Source of the DNA: an uncultured Ilumatobacter sp.
GTDB taxonomy: Bacteria; Actinomycetota; Acidimicrobiia; Acidimicrobiales; Ilumatobacteraceae
NCBI GenBank assembly: GCA_905480335.1
Contig: CAJQPY010000004.1
Span: forward strand, 62,001-126,000
Direction: 5' to 3'
Length of the DNA: 64,000 nucleotides
Of this stretch, positions 54,892-63,802 are shown piece after piece. Position 1 is the first letter of the stretch; the number at the start of each line of letters is the position of its first letter. A program made the translations under genes and the position numbers. Below the pieces are notes generated by a model. That model had not been told where the DNA came from. It ran no database searches and saw nothing but the letters and a program-made list of their open reading frames with translations.

Positions 54892-55311
54892 TTAGGCGGA
54901 TCCGTCGCTCGCACCGCCAAGAGCGACAATCTCCAGTTGGCGGCCCACGCACGTTGCGCAGGTGAAGTTCGAAATTGGACGGTACCAGTTGAGGTCACGA
55001 GGCGAATAGGGCATGACACCATGTCGGCGCGCCTCTCCAACCGTGGCTTGGTTTTCGGCGAAGGATAACGAATGCATCCGGCAGAGTGCCCCAACCGTCC
55101 CCGTCACGAGGACAGAGTCAGCGGTGCGGATCGGTTGGTTCGTGACCCGGCGACACAACGTATCTTCGCCAGCCAACAGGCAGTTGGAGCCCTCCGGTAG
55201 AACCGGGAAGGCGGGGGAGTGCAACGTTGACGATCGATCTACAAAGGATCGTTGACTGCAGCTAGGCGAAATAAACGACCATGAAGTGCTACTCGTACCG
55301 TGCTTCGCCAA
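54892..55311 (-). CDS. Doubtful hypothetical protein, 139 codons
   Basis: An open frame antisense to the hrpA upstream region. Its C-terminal half reads YSPRDLNWYRPISNFTCATC then VGRQLEIVALGG, with a CxxC pair, and has partly gene-like codon use, while the N-terminal 35 codons are serine-rich and shadow-like. I do not recognise it. The start shown (TTG) is arbitrary; ATG inside the frame occurs only late. It could be the 3' remnant of a gene truncated at its 5' end. Overlaps the hrpA start by 12 bases. Confidence 0.25.
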   Translation of the reverse strand: MAKHGTSSTSWSFISPSCSQRSFVDRSSTLHSPAFPVLPEGSNCLLAGEDTLCRRVTNQPIRTADSVLVTGTVGALCRMHSLSFAENQATVGEARRHGVMPYSPRDLNWYRPISNFTCATCVGRQLEIVALGGASDGSA

Positions 55312-58300
55312 ACCTCAGCGAAAGACCGGCATCCTGTGAGGGTGGACCTCGATCGCGATCGGCTGAACTATCCGCCTGATCTTCCGATCACGGCGCGCCA
55401 CGACGAACTGCTGGGAGTTATCTGCGACCATCAGGTCGTAATCGTCGCGGGCGAGACTGGGTCAGGCAAGAGCACGCAGATCCCGAAGCTGTGCCTCGAG
55501 GCCGGTCGAGGCATCGGAGGTGTCATCGGCCACACACAACCGCGTCGCGTCGCAGCGCGCACGATCGCTGAACGCATCGCCGAGGAACTCGGCTCCGAGA
55601 TCGGTGACGTAGTCGGCTACTCGATTCGTTTCACCGACAACATCTCGGAGCGCACGCAGATCAGGGTGATGACCGACGGGATCCTGCTTGCCGAGATTCA
55701 GCGCGATCGAATGCTGCGCCGGTACGACACGCTGATCATCGACGAGGCACATGAACGCAGCCTCAACATCGACTTCATCCTTGGATATCTTCGGCAACTG
55801 TTGCCGCAGCGCCCGGATCTCAAGGTGATCGTCACGTCGGCGACGATCGACACCGAACGCTTCGCTGCGCACTTCACCGACGCCGCCGGTGAGCCGGCGC
55901 CAATCGTCACCGTGTCGGGGCGCACCTTCCCCGTCGAAATCCGGTACCGGGATCCTGGAGAAGACATGAACCAGGTCGATGCGATCGTTCACGCGTGCGA
56001 CGAACTCGCTGCCGAGGGTGACGGCGACGTTCTCGTATTCTTGTCCGGAGAACGTGAGATCCACGACACCGCTGACGCACTACGCGACCGCAAGCTCAAC
56101 AACACCGAAGTGCTGCCGTTGTATGCGCGACTCGGTTCGGCAGAGCAGCACAGGATCTGGGAGCTACATCGCGGTCGCAGGATCGTGTTGGCTACGAACG
56201 TTGCCGAGACCTCCGTTACCGTACCGGGCGTTCGATATGTCATCGACGCCGGCACTGCGCGAATGTCGCGCTTCTCACGACGGTTGAAAGTTCAACGGCT
56301 TCCGATCGAGGAGGTCTCGAAGGCCTCTGCGAATCAGCGAGCAGGTCGCTGCGGTCGCGTCGCACCAGGTATCTGCGTGCGGCTCTACTCCGAGGAGAAC
56401 TTTGAGGAGCGACCCAACTTCACTGAGCCAGAGATCCTCCGAACGAACCTGGCATCAGTAATGTTACAGATGGCGAACATCGGCCTTGGCGACCTCGCCC
56501 GCTTTCCGTTTGTCGAGGCACCTGATTCCCGCAGCATCCGCGACGGAGAATTGTTGCTCGAGGAGTTGAACGCGATTTCTCTGGGTCGACGGGGTGAGGG
56601 TGTCCGACTCACGAAGACGGGGCGCCAGTTGGCGCGGCTCCCGACTGACCCGCGCCTCGGTCGGATGCTGCTCGAAGCAGACCGGCGCAACTGTGTGCGT
56701 GAAGTCCTCGTGATCGTTGCGGCGCTCTCGATCCAGGATGTGCGCGAGCGCCCGACCGACAAGCGTGAGCAAGCTAACGAATCCCACAACCGGTTCAAGG
56801 TCAAGGGCTCGGACCTGCTCTCGATCGTCCAGTTGTGGGACTACGTCTGCGAGCAACAGCGGGCACTCTCCGGAAGCCGGTTCCGGCGGATGTGTCGGGA
56901 CGAGTTCATCCACTACCTCCGGGTGCGGGAGTGGGTCGATCTTCACCGCCAACTCAAGCGCGTAGCGGCCGACATGGGAATCCGTGTCGGCACGGAAAAG
57001 GGACATCCCGATCACGTTCACCAAGCGCTGCTCGCCGGTCTGCTTTCGCATATCGGCATGCGCGATCGTCAGACACGCGTGTTCAAAGGTGCGCGCCAGG
57101 CCGAGTTCGTGATTGCACCTGGGTCGGTCCTGACTCGCAAACCGGCGGACTGGGTAATGGCAGCCGAGTTGGTCGAGACGAACCAGATCTACGCTCGTCG
57201 AGTCGCTGAGGTCGACCCCCGTTGGGTCGAGCGCGCCGGCGCCCACCTGGTCAAGCGCTCCCACGGTGAACCGCGGTGGGATCCGAAAGGCGGGCGAGCA
57301 GTCGTCGTCGAGCAGGTGACCCTGTACGGACTCCCTCTGGTGTCGGATCGCGTGCTTGGTCTCGATCGCGTCGACCCGGCAGCGGCTCGCGCTTGGTTCA
57401 TCACAAAAACGTTCGTCGAGCGTGACGTGCCGGACCATTGGCGGGCGCGTCACGCGTTCAACGAACACAACGATCAGGTGCTGGAACGTCTCGCGTCGAT
57501 GAGCGCCCGCACCCGCGGCGTCAAGGTTCTCGACGACGACTGGATGTTCTCGTTCTTCGACGAGCGCATCGGCGATGACGTAACCAGCACACAACACTTC
57601 GATCGGTGGTGGAAGCAACAACCGCGTGATCGACTTGACCTTCCTGACTCCGTCGATGTCGAGGCCGAAGGATTTCCGGATGTCTGGGTGCAGAGCGATA
57701 TTGAGTTGCCGCTTACGTATCGCGACGCCCCGGGCGAACCGTTAGACGGCGTGACGGTCCACTTGCCGCTCAACGGCTTGAACCAGATCACCGACGAGGG
57801 ATTTGATTGGCAGATTCCGGGCCACCGCCACGAACTTGTCGATCAGTTGATCCGCTCGCTGCCAAAAACAATCCGCCGAGAACTGATCCCGTTGGCCGAG
57901 ACGGTCGACGTCGTACTCGAACGGCTTGGTCCGCCTGTTGGTCGCCTGGTCGATCGGCTTGCCAAACTCGTCACCGACGCAGCAGGTGTCCCAGTGCCGG
58001 TTGCAGCTTTCCGTCTCGGCGCGGTTGACGCCCACCTCAGGATGCACTTCGTCGTCACAGACGATTCCGGCAATGTTCACGACGTCGGCACCGACCTTGC
58101 TGCCGTCAAGGAACGACTCGCCAACTCGGCGCGCCAGTCGATCGCCGCAGCAGCTCCGATCGACGAACGGCGCGGGATCACCACATGGGACTTCGGTGAC
58201 CTTCCACGCATGGTCGAATCGGTTGACCGGACCCTTGACGTGCGCGCATACCCCACATTGCTTGACGTCGGCGACAGTGTGTCGCTGCGCGTCGTCACGA

Positions 58301-59031
58301 CCCCCGAACTCCAACACCGGGCGCTACGTGGCGGTGTCCGCCGACTGCTGCTACTCGAGGGTGCGCCAACTCATCGTTCGATCGAGAAACTCGTCACGAA
58401 TGCGGGCCGCATAGCCATGGCGAATGCCGACGTCGGCGTAGATTCACTCGTCGACGACTGCGTCGCTGCGGCCGTCGACCAGCTGATGGCCGAACACGGG
58501 CCCCTGCCGTTCACAGAGGCAGAGTTCAGAAGCCTGCAGTCGATGGTCCGGGCGAAAGGCCCGAATCGAGCCGGCAACGCACTCGCTTCAGCCGTGGCGA
58601 TAGTGGCAGCCGCTGCAGGAGTTAACGAGCTGCTTGCGCGCTTGCGGGCTCCAGTTTTCATGGAGTCGGTCAACGACGCGAACCTGCACCTCGGGCGACT
58701 CGTCCGACCCGGAATGATTTCGGCGCACGGCCTTGACCGACTTTCTGATGTTGAGCGATACGTGCGCGGGATCCGTTACCGGCTCGAGCACCTCGGACGG
58801 GCAGGAGATCGCGACGTGGTGCGGATGAGCGAAGTCCTCCCGCTGGAGGCTCGGTTCTCGGGCTTCGTCGACCGAGTAGCCTCTGGGAATCTGCCCGCCG
58901 ACACCGCAGCTGTTCGGTGGATGCTCGAAGAGCTACGTGTCCAGACTTTTGCACAACCAATCGGGACGAACGGTTCCGTCAGTTTAAAAAAGGTTTCACA
59001 GCGCTTGACTCGCCTCGGGGCCCACGGATAG
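55300..59031 (+). CDS. hrpA: ATP-dependent RNA helicase HrpA (DEAH-box)
   Basis: A 1243-residue DEAH-box helicase with the HrpA layout. Motif I is GETGSGKST at 51-59, motif Ia TQPRRVAARTIAERIAEE, motif II DEAH at 148-151, motif III TSATID, motif VI QRAGRCGR, then winged-helix/ratchet and OB domains and the long HrpA-specific C-terminal region from about 600 on. Such proteins act on mRNA or stalled ribosomes in other bacteria. GTG 55300 is the longest start; GTG 55336 or 55342 are equally possible, since no ribosome site is decisive. Confidence 0.95.
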   Translation: MLRQTSAKDRHPVRVDLDRDRLNYPPDLPITARHDELLGVICDHQVVIVAGETGSGKSTQIPKLCLEAGRGIGGVIGHTQPRRVAARTIAERIAEELGSEIGDVVGYSIRFTDNISERTQIRVMTDGILLAEIQRDRMLRRYDTLIIDEAHERSLNIDFILGYLRQLLPQRPDLKVIVTSATIDTERFAAHFTDAAGEPAPIVTVSGRTFPVEIRYRDPGEDMNQVDAIVHACDELAAEGDGDVLVFLSGEREIHDTADALRDRKLNNTEVLPLYARLGSAEQHRIWELHRGRRIVLATNVAETSVTVPGVRYVIDAGTARMSRFSRRLKVQRLPIEEVSKASANQRAGRCGRVAPGICVRLYSEENFEERPNFTEPEILRTNLASVMLQMANIGLGDLARFPFVEAPDSRSIRDGELLLEELNAISLGRRGEGVRLTKTGRQLARLPTDPRLGRMLLEADRRNCVREVLVIVAALSIQDVRERPTDKREQANESHNRFKVKGSDLLSIVQLWDYVCEQQRALSGSRFRRMCRDEFIHYLRVREWVDLHRQLKRVAADMGIRVGTEKGHPDHVHQALLAGLLSHIGMRDRQTRVFKGARQAEFVIAPGSVLTRKPADWVMAAELVETNQIYARRVAEVDPRWVERAGAHLVKRSHGEPRWDPKGGRAVVVEQVTLYGLPLVSDRVLGLDRVDPAAARAWFITKTFVERDVPDHWRARHAFNEHNDQVLERLASMSARTRGVKVLDDDWMFSFFDERIGDDVTSTQHFDRWWKQQPRDRLDLPDSVDVEAEGFPDVWVQSDIELPLTYRDAPGEPLDGVTVHLPLNGLNQITDEGFDWQIPGHRHELVDQLIRSLPKTIRRELIPLAETVDVVLERLGPPVGRLVDRLAKLVTDAAGVPVPVAAFRLGAVDAHLRMHFVVTDDSGNVHDVGTDLAAVKERLANSARQSIAAAAPIDERRGITTWDFGDLPRMVESVDRTLDVRAYPTLLDVGDSVSLRVVTTPELQHRALRGGVRRLLLLEGAPTHRSIEKLVTNAGRIAMANADVGVDSLVDDCVAAAVDQLMAEHGPLPFTEAEFRSLQSMVRAKGPNRAGNALASAVAIVAAAAGVNELLARLRAPVFMESVNDANLHLGRLVRPGMISAHGLDRLSDVERYVRGIRYRLEHLGRAGDRDVVRMSEVLPLEARFSGFVDRVASGNLPADTAAVRWMLEELRVQTFAQPIGTNGSVSLKKVSQRLTRLGAHG

Positions 59032-59130
59032 CCCAACGAGCTCGAATGATTGTCACTGAGGACACCCGGGCGTGGTTGGCCTTCGAGTCAAGACAAGGTG
59101 CCTCACGACTGATAGCCAGCCGACTCGATG

Positions 59131-60036
59131 TCAGGTGGCCCGAAAAAAGTCAGGTTCGATCTCGGACGCTTCGCCTTGGCGGATCATCCGCGCAACGTGC
59201 ATCTCGGCGCTGCGCCGCTCGACGGAGTCGACGAATGCCATCTCAACGTGGGGTCGATAGATGAATCGATGCTCGACCATGTCGGCGATCGTGTGTGGTT
59301 CGCTGAGGTAGTCAAGCATTGCGTCATGGCGCCGGGCGATGACCGAGTGGAAGCTGTCGAGCAGTTCGACGAATTTGTCGCGCCCTTCGATAATGCCCTT
59401 GTGATGGAACGTCACGTAAAAGTCGGCCTCTTCGTTGCGTACCTTGACGAGGCTGTCTTCGAAGTCGTCAAGGTCGCTCCAGACGTCGCCGTAGTAGGGA
59501 CCAAACCCGGTGAGGTCGATGTCGGATAGAAAGAACGTATTGCCAACTCGGAAGCCGGAGTGGCCTCGGGTGTGGCCTGGCAGGTGGACTGCTTCTATGT
59601 CGACGCCACCGCCGAGGTCAAAGACGTGGCCGTCGGTGAACCCGTGGGCATCCGGTCGCGGCGTGAAGTGGAACTCTTCGAGCACGGTTTGTTCGAACTC
59701 GCGGCGGGTCTCACCCTCAAGTCCGTACACTGCCATGAGGCCGTCTATCGACATGACGCCGGGCAAGTCGGCGTCGTGGACATGAACGCGAGCGTCAACG
59801 AACAGCCCATTGCCGGCCATGTGGTCCTCGTGGCTGTGACTGTTGATGACCGCATCGACCGGTGCTGTGGCTCCGCCGCGCCAGACGACATCGACTGAAG
59901 GATCGATGATCACCGTCTCGCTGGCACCGCGAATGAGGAGAGAGTTGCCCGAGGGATAGCCGCCGTTGTTGGCTCCGACGAGCACGCTTACGGACCCGCT
60001 AAGGCGCCGTTCGTCGGTTCCCCAATCGGTGATCAT
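59131..60036 (-). CDS. MBL-fold metallo-hydrolase
   Basis: A 301-residue metallo-beta-lactamase-fold hydrolase. The binuclear site is INSHSHEDHMAGN with His67, His69, Asp71 and His72, then HLPGHTRGHSG and FLSDIDLTGFGP for the remaining ligands. The C-terminal 80 residues add a helical cap (EPHTIADMVEHRFIYRPH). Substrate unknown; glyoxalase II, lactonase and phosphodiesterase activities all use this site. ATG 60036 overlaps the stop of the small upstream ORF as ATGA, so translation may be coupled. Confidence 0.9.
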   Translation of the reverse strand: MITDWGTDERRLSGSVSVLVGANNGGYPSGNSLLIRGASETVIIDPSVDVVWRGGATAPVDAVINSHSHEDHMAGNGLFVDARVHVHDADLPGVMSIDGLMAVYGLEGETRREFEQTVLEEFHFTPRPDAHGFTDGHVFDLGGGVDIEAVHLPGHTRGHSGFRVGNTFFLSDIDLTGFGPYYGDVWSDLDDFEDSLVKVRNEEADFYVTFHHKGIIEGRDKFVELLDSFHSVIARRHDAMLDYLSEPHTIADMVEHRFIYRPHVEMAFVDSVERRSAEMHVARMIRQGEASEIEPDFFRAT

Positions 60037-60158
60037 CCGATGACCTGCTTACGGGGCTGCGAGTCGAGCACCGGCGCAGAATACCCCGAGGTCCCTGCGC
60101 CGAACACCTTACGAGCGGCGACTGAGCGTGCTGCGTCGTCGACCCACGTGAACAGCAT
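60033..60158 (-). CDS. Small ORF (41 codons) coupled to the MBL-fold gene
   Basis: Between msrB and the MBL gene lies a short frame MLFTWVDDAARSVAARKV then FGAGTSGYSAPVLDSQP and RKQVIG, with codon use like its neighbours. ATG 60158 is preceded by AGAAGG ten bases upstream; GTG 60170 (VPFRMLFTWVDD) is an alternative. Its TGA overlaps the ATG of the MBL gene, the same arrangement used by real operon pairs here. I know no family for it. It may be a leader peptide, a small partner protein or the tail of an eroded gene. Confidence 0.5.
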   Translation of the reverse strand: MLFTWVDDAARSVAARKVFGAGTSGYSAPVLDSQPRKQVIG

Positions 60159-60196
60159 GCGGAACGGCACCTTCTGCGGACCTGGGCGTTGAGCGT

Positions 60197-60610
60197 TCAG
60201 TCGGCGTTCGTCTCGTCGTTGGCCCTCAGGTTGAGCGACGCCGAGTTCATGCAGAAGCGATCACCGGTCGGGTTTGGGCCATCGGGGAACACATGACCGA
60301 GGTGCGCTCCACAGGAGGCGCACACGGCTTCGGTGCGGACCATCCCGTGCGACCGGTCCTCTTTCATGGTCACGAGGGTCGGGTTCAAGGCCTCATAGAA
60401 TGATGGCCATCCTGACCCCGAGTCGAACTTCGTGTCCGACGAGAAGAGGGCCGCGTCACACACGATGCAGTGGTAGACGCCGGGGTCCTTCGTGTCGTGG
60501 TAAGCGCCACTAAACGCGCGCTCGGTGCCCGCTCTTTGAGTCACGTCGTACTGGAGCTTCGTCAGTCGCTCGCGAAGCTCGCTGTCGGTAGGGATCGAGG
60601 TATCTGCCAT
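60197..60610 (-). CDS. msrB: Peptide-methionine (R)-S-oxide reductase (MsrB)
   Basis: Repairs oxidised methionine in proteins. The 137-residue product has the zinc pairs CIVC and CASC, GSGWPSFYEAL, TEAVCASCGAHLGHVF, and the catalytic cysteine in RFCMNSASL. ATG 60610 (MADTSIPTDSELRERL) is the family start; the open frame upstream to 60715 is non-coding. It appears to be the first gene of a transcript continuing into the small ORF and the MBL-fold gene. Confidence 0.96.
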   Translation of the reverse strand: MADTSIPTDSELRERLTKLQYDVTQRAGTERAFSGAYHDTKDPGVYHCIVCDAALFSSDTKFDSGSGWPSFYEALNPTLVTMKEDRSHGMVRTEAVCASCGAHLGHVFPDGPNPTGDRFCMNSASLNLRANDETNAD

Positions 60611-61112
60611 GCAGCAATCGTGCCTGATTTGGCGGCCTTCTGCACATCTGCGTAGCGGGATGCGGCGACTGTTTCGGCGTCGCTGTGTGGACGTTTGCGT
60701 TCTGTTGTCGACCAATTCATACTCTCGTCATTGGTCACTCGTCACGTCCGCCATTTGCCGGCACCGTTTTGGACTCTGTGCTCGCAGGGAGTTCGCCGGT
60801 CTCATCGACCCCGGCCGTGATTGCTGAGAGTGACCAAGCAACCTCTGCCCGGTACGCCTATCCGGCTCTGCCGAAGTTGCCCGCTGCGGAGTTTTCAAAC
60901 CATCCCGCGGATGACGCGTTCGACCGCATCGTCGTCGGAATCAATGCGGGCACGCACTCATCTACGACATCATTTGCATCGGAGGCACCCCGACCGGCGA
61001 CGGCGACTGAGACAGCACCGCCCATCTGCTTATCGCCGACCTGTCACGAGGCGCTCTGGTGCGCCTGAAAACACGTTCTCCCGGGCGCTTCCCCTTGGGA
61101 ATTTGCAGAGAT
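60611..61112. other. Intergenic stretch between msrB and surE
   Basis: A plus-strand frame at 60685-61068 is open for 127 codons, with a middle part reading DQATSARYAYPALPKLPAAE, but it matches no family and lacks a ribosome site. No RNA gene, repeat or convincing terminator is seen. It may hold an eroded gene. Confidence 0.4.
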
Positions 61113-61946
61113 CTAGGACAGCAGAGCGTCGAGGCCCTTGTCGGCGTGAGCCATATCCGGGCGGACCTCATGCTCAAGGCGGGTCAGGTAGCTGACTGAC
61201 ACGTAGCCCTGCTCGACAACTCCGCCGTCGGTCCCGGGGTCGAGCTCAGCCTTCTCTCCCCACTGCATCGTCACCTTGTAGGCATCCTTGCTACCTTCGA
61301 TGGGTGTGAGATCCGCCGCCGCCACCGTCCGCGGCGGTCGGACGCCGACCTGAGCGTGCTTCCAACCTTTGAGCTCGTCGAGTGGCAGGTCGGGGACGTT
61401 GAGGTTCACGACGACTGTTTCGCTCGGCATGTCGTCAACCAGCGACTGAACCACCGACTTCGCCACCTCGGCAGCGGTTTCCCAGCGCAGGCCCTTGATT
61501 ACGTCGTCCCAGGCCTGACCCTCGACGCCCATCCCGTGCACGGACTGGCTGACAGCTACACCAGAGACGTGACCGTTGCGGCCAGTCAAACAGGCCCCGA
61601 CCGTTCCGGAATGGTAGACAGCACGGCCAACGTTTGCCCCGGGGTTAATCCCCGACACGATTAGGTCGAACGGCGCACCGAATGCCCCGAGCCGGGCAAA
61701 CATCACACAGAGACCGGGAGGCCCGTTGACCGTCCACGCCTCGGCGTTGCAGCCGGGAATCGATACACGGACTACTTCGGGCTCAAGCAGATGCAGCGCA
61801 CCAAGTGCTGCGCCCGCACCGGAGAACTCCCGATCCGGCGCCCCCACGACGACTTCGTGGTCGCCGTCAAGCCTGCACATAGCCCGGGCCAAAACGTGGA
61901 GTCCCTCGGAGTCGATGCCGTCGTCATTCGTGACCAGAATTCGCAT
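61113..61946 (-). CDS. surE: 5'-nucleotidase SurE
   Basis: Metal-dependent survival-protein phosphatase acting on nucleoside monophosphates. The 277-residue product starts MRILVTNDDGIDSEGL with the metal pair Asp8-Asp9, has the FSGAGAAL loop in place of the usual S-G loop with its metal serine, the conserved VNGPPGLCV and DLIVSGINPGANVGRAVYHSGTVG, and NLNVPDLP. ATG 61946 is the family start. The GNAT gene lies 52 bases upstream on the same strand. Confidence 0.95.
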   Translation of the reverse strand: MRILVTNDDGIDSEGLHVLARAMCRLDGDHEVVVGAPDREFSGAGAALGALHLLEPEVVRVSIPGCNAEAWTVNGPPGLCVMFARLGAFGAPFDLIVSGINPGANVGRAVYHSGTVGACLTGRNGHVSGVAVSQSVHGMGVEGQAWDDVIKGLRWETAAEVAKSVVQSLVDDMPSETVVVNLNVPDLPLDELKGWKHAQVGVRPPRTVAAADLTPIEGSKDAYKVTMQWGEKAELDPGTDGGVVEQGYVSVSYLTRLEHEVRPDMAHADKGLDALLS

Positions 61947-61998
61947 CTGTCCATCCTGGCAGCCAGCTGTGACCATTGCGCCAGCCGGCACCCCAAGT

Positions 61999-62505
61999 TC
62001 ACCTGAGGTCGAGCTGCATCAGCACCATCGTGCGCCAGGTGTCGAATGTGAACCCGATGTCGGGCATGCGCCCCACTTCGATGAAGCCACGCCGTGCGTG
62101 AAACGCCACCGACCGCCCATTGGACGCGTCAATCGTGGCGATCATTTGGCGGAGTCCGTTTTCTCGGGCGATCGACTCGAGTTCGTCCATCAACGCGTCC
62201 GCGGCGCCGATGCCGCGTGCCGTGTTGTCGACATACACTGAGTGCTCGCAGACGAAGCGGAATCCCTCGCGCACCCCGCTGTCGCGGAAGTCGCCGTAGC
62301 TTGCGACGCCGACGACGTGCCCATTGTGTTCGGCGACGAGGACGGGGCGATCTGCTGCGGTGCGGTCATGCAACCAGGCGAGACGATCAGCGTGGGTGTG
62401 CAAACGCTCGGTCCACTCTGCATCGCCGACTGGGATCGACTGATTGAAGATGTCGGTGATCTGGCTTACATCGCCTTCGGTGGCGGGTCGGATCTGCACT
62501 GCCAT
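61999..62505 (-). CDS. GNAT N-acetyltransferase, phosphinothricin-acetyltransferase type
   Basis: A 168-residue GNAT protein with the PAT/YncA layout: N-terminal QIRPATEGDVSQITDIFNQS, the acetyl-CoA loop EHSVYVDNTARGIGAADALM and ASNGRSVAFHARRGF, then FTFDTWRTMVLMQ. Members acetylate phosphinothricin, methionine sulfoximine or related amino acids, or N-termini. ATG 62505 (MAVQIRPATEGD) is chosen. Divergent from the P450 gene with 37 bases between starts. Confidence 0.9.
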   Translation of the reverse strand: MAVQIRPATEGDVSQITDIFNQSIPVGDAEWTERLHTHADRLAWLHDRTAADRPVLVAEHNGHVVGVASYGDFRDSGVREGFRFVCEHSVYVDNTARGIGAADALMDELESIARENGLRQMIATIDASNGRSVAFHARRGFIEVGRMPDIGFTFDTWRTMVLMQLDLR

Positions 62506-62542
62506 GAAGTAATCAGTGTGCCACCTGCGCGAGGATCCTGGC

Positions 62543-63802
62543 ATGGCCGATCAGCCTGCACTCGACGACCCGATGCCACTCGAAGAGGTGAACTTTTTTG
62601 ATCCAGCGATCAACGACTGCCCGTACCACGCATATCGCGCGCTACGCGACGAGGCACCGGTGTGGTTCGACGAGCGGCTCAAAGCGTTCGTGGTCACGCG
62701 TCACGAAGATGTTCTGGCGGTTCTGCGCGACACGGAGCGGTTCAACAACGCGCAGCGGAGGGGATCACGCCCGCAGGTGCAGGCCCTGTACGAGGAGAAG
62801 GGCTGGGTTCCCGGAAGGACCCTGGCCGGGCGTGATGATCCGAATCACCGTGAGATGCGACGACTCTTCGACCACGCGTTCCGACCGAAGAAACTGCGCG
62901 GGCTCGAGCCGCAGATCGAGGGTCTTGCGCACAAGTTGATAGATGATTTCATCGATGCTGGCGAGTGCGACTGGGTGCAGCAGTTTGCGGTGCCGCTTCC
63001 GCTCGTGGTGATCGGGATGCAGATGGGCGCAGACCCGAACGACATCTGGCGGATCAAAGCATGGACCGACGCATGGGTTCAACGCCTTGGATTGATGCAG
63101 ACACCTGACGAGGTGATCTGGTCGACCGAGATGGAGATCGAGGCCCAGCACTATTTCCAGCCGATCTTCGAGCGGCTGCGGGTAACCCCGGACAACACAC
63201 TGCTCTCTGACCTTGTCAACACTGCGATTCCGGAATGGGGTCGGTGCCTCACTGACGAGGAATTACATGCCGAGATGATGGCCGACACGTTCGTGGGTGG
63301 CTCGGAGACGACAACGAACGCACTGTCGGGTGGGGTCCGTCTGCTGATCGAACACCCGGACCAGTGGGATCGACTGAAGAGTGACACTGAGCGCTACCTC
63401 CCGGTTCTCGTGGAAGAGGTGCTGCGGCTGGAAGCGCCGGTGCAGCGGCTGATGCGTTCCGCTGCGGTTGATGTCGAGCTCCATGGGGTGACGATTCCCG
63501 CAGGGTCAATGGTGCTCGTCGGCTACTCCGCTGCAAACCGCGATGAACGGGTGATCGATGCCCCGGCTCGGTTTGACCTCAATCGAGATGATGCGAAGAA
63601 GCATCTCTCGTTCGGATTCGGCACTCACTTTTGCCTTGGGGCGCCGCTTGCACGGCGCGAATTGCTGCTCGGTTTCACTGCACTCGTCGATCGGATCGAG
63701 GAGATGTGGTTCCTCGACGACACCGATCTCACTATCGCACCGAACTACTTCCTTCGGGCGTTGCAGGAGTTGCGGATCGGGTTCCGACCGAGCGCTGGCT
63801 GA
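62543..63802 (+). CDS. Cytochrome P450 monooxygenase
   Basis: A soluble bacterial class I P450 of 419 residues. I-helix oxygen-activation motif is VGGSETTTN, the ExxR of helix K is EEVLR, and the heme loop is FGFGTHFCLGAPLARRE with the thiolate ligand Cys364. The N-terminal MADQPALDDPMPLEEVNFFDP is typical. Redox partners and a substrate clue are absent here. ATG 62543 is the start, upstream of which the frame is not family-like. The 3' end overlaps the convergent EamA gene by 71 bases. Confidence 0.95.
   Translation: MADQPALDDPMPLEEVNFFDPAINDCPYHAYRALRDEAPVWFDERLKAFVVTRHEDVLAVLRDTERFNNAQRRGSRPQVQALYEEKGWVPGRTLAGRDDPNHREMRRLFDHAFRPKKLRGLEPQIEGLAHKLIDDFIDAGECDWVQQFAVPLPLVVIGMQMGADPNDIWRIKAWTDAWVQRLGLMQTPDEVIWSTEMEIEAQHYFQPIFERLRVTPDNTLLSDLVNTAIPEWGRCLTDEELHAEMMADTFVGGSETTTNALSGGVRLLIEHPDQWDRLKSDTERYLPVLVEEVLRLEAPVQRLMRSAAVDVELHGVTIPAGSMVLVGYSAANRDERVIDAPARFDLNRDDAKKHLSFGFGTHFCLGAPLARRELLLGFTALVDRIEEMWFLDDTDLTIAPNYFLRALQELRIGFRPSAG

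Noticed and set aside
60685-61068. 127-codon plus-strand frame between msrB and surE
   Set aside because: No family match and no ribosome site; the composition shifts along the frame, so decay or chance is likelier than a gene.
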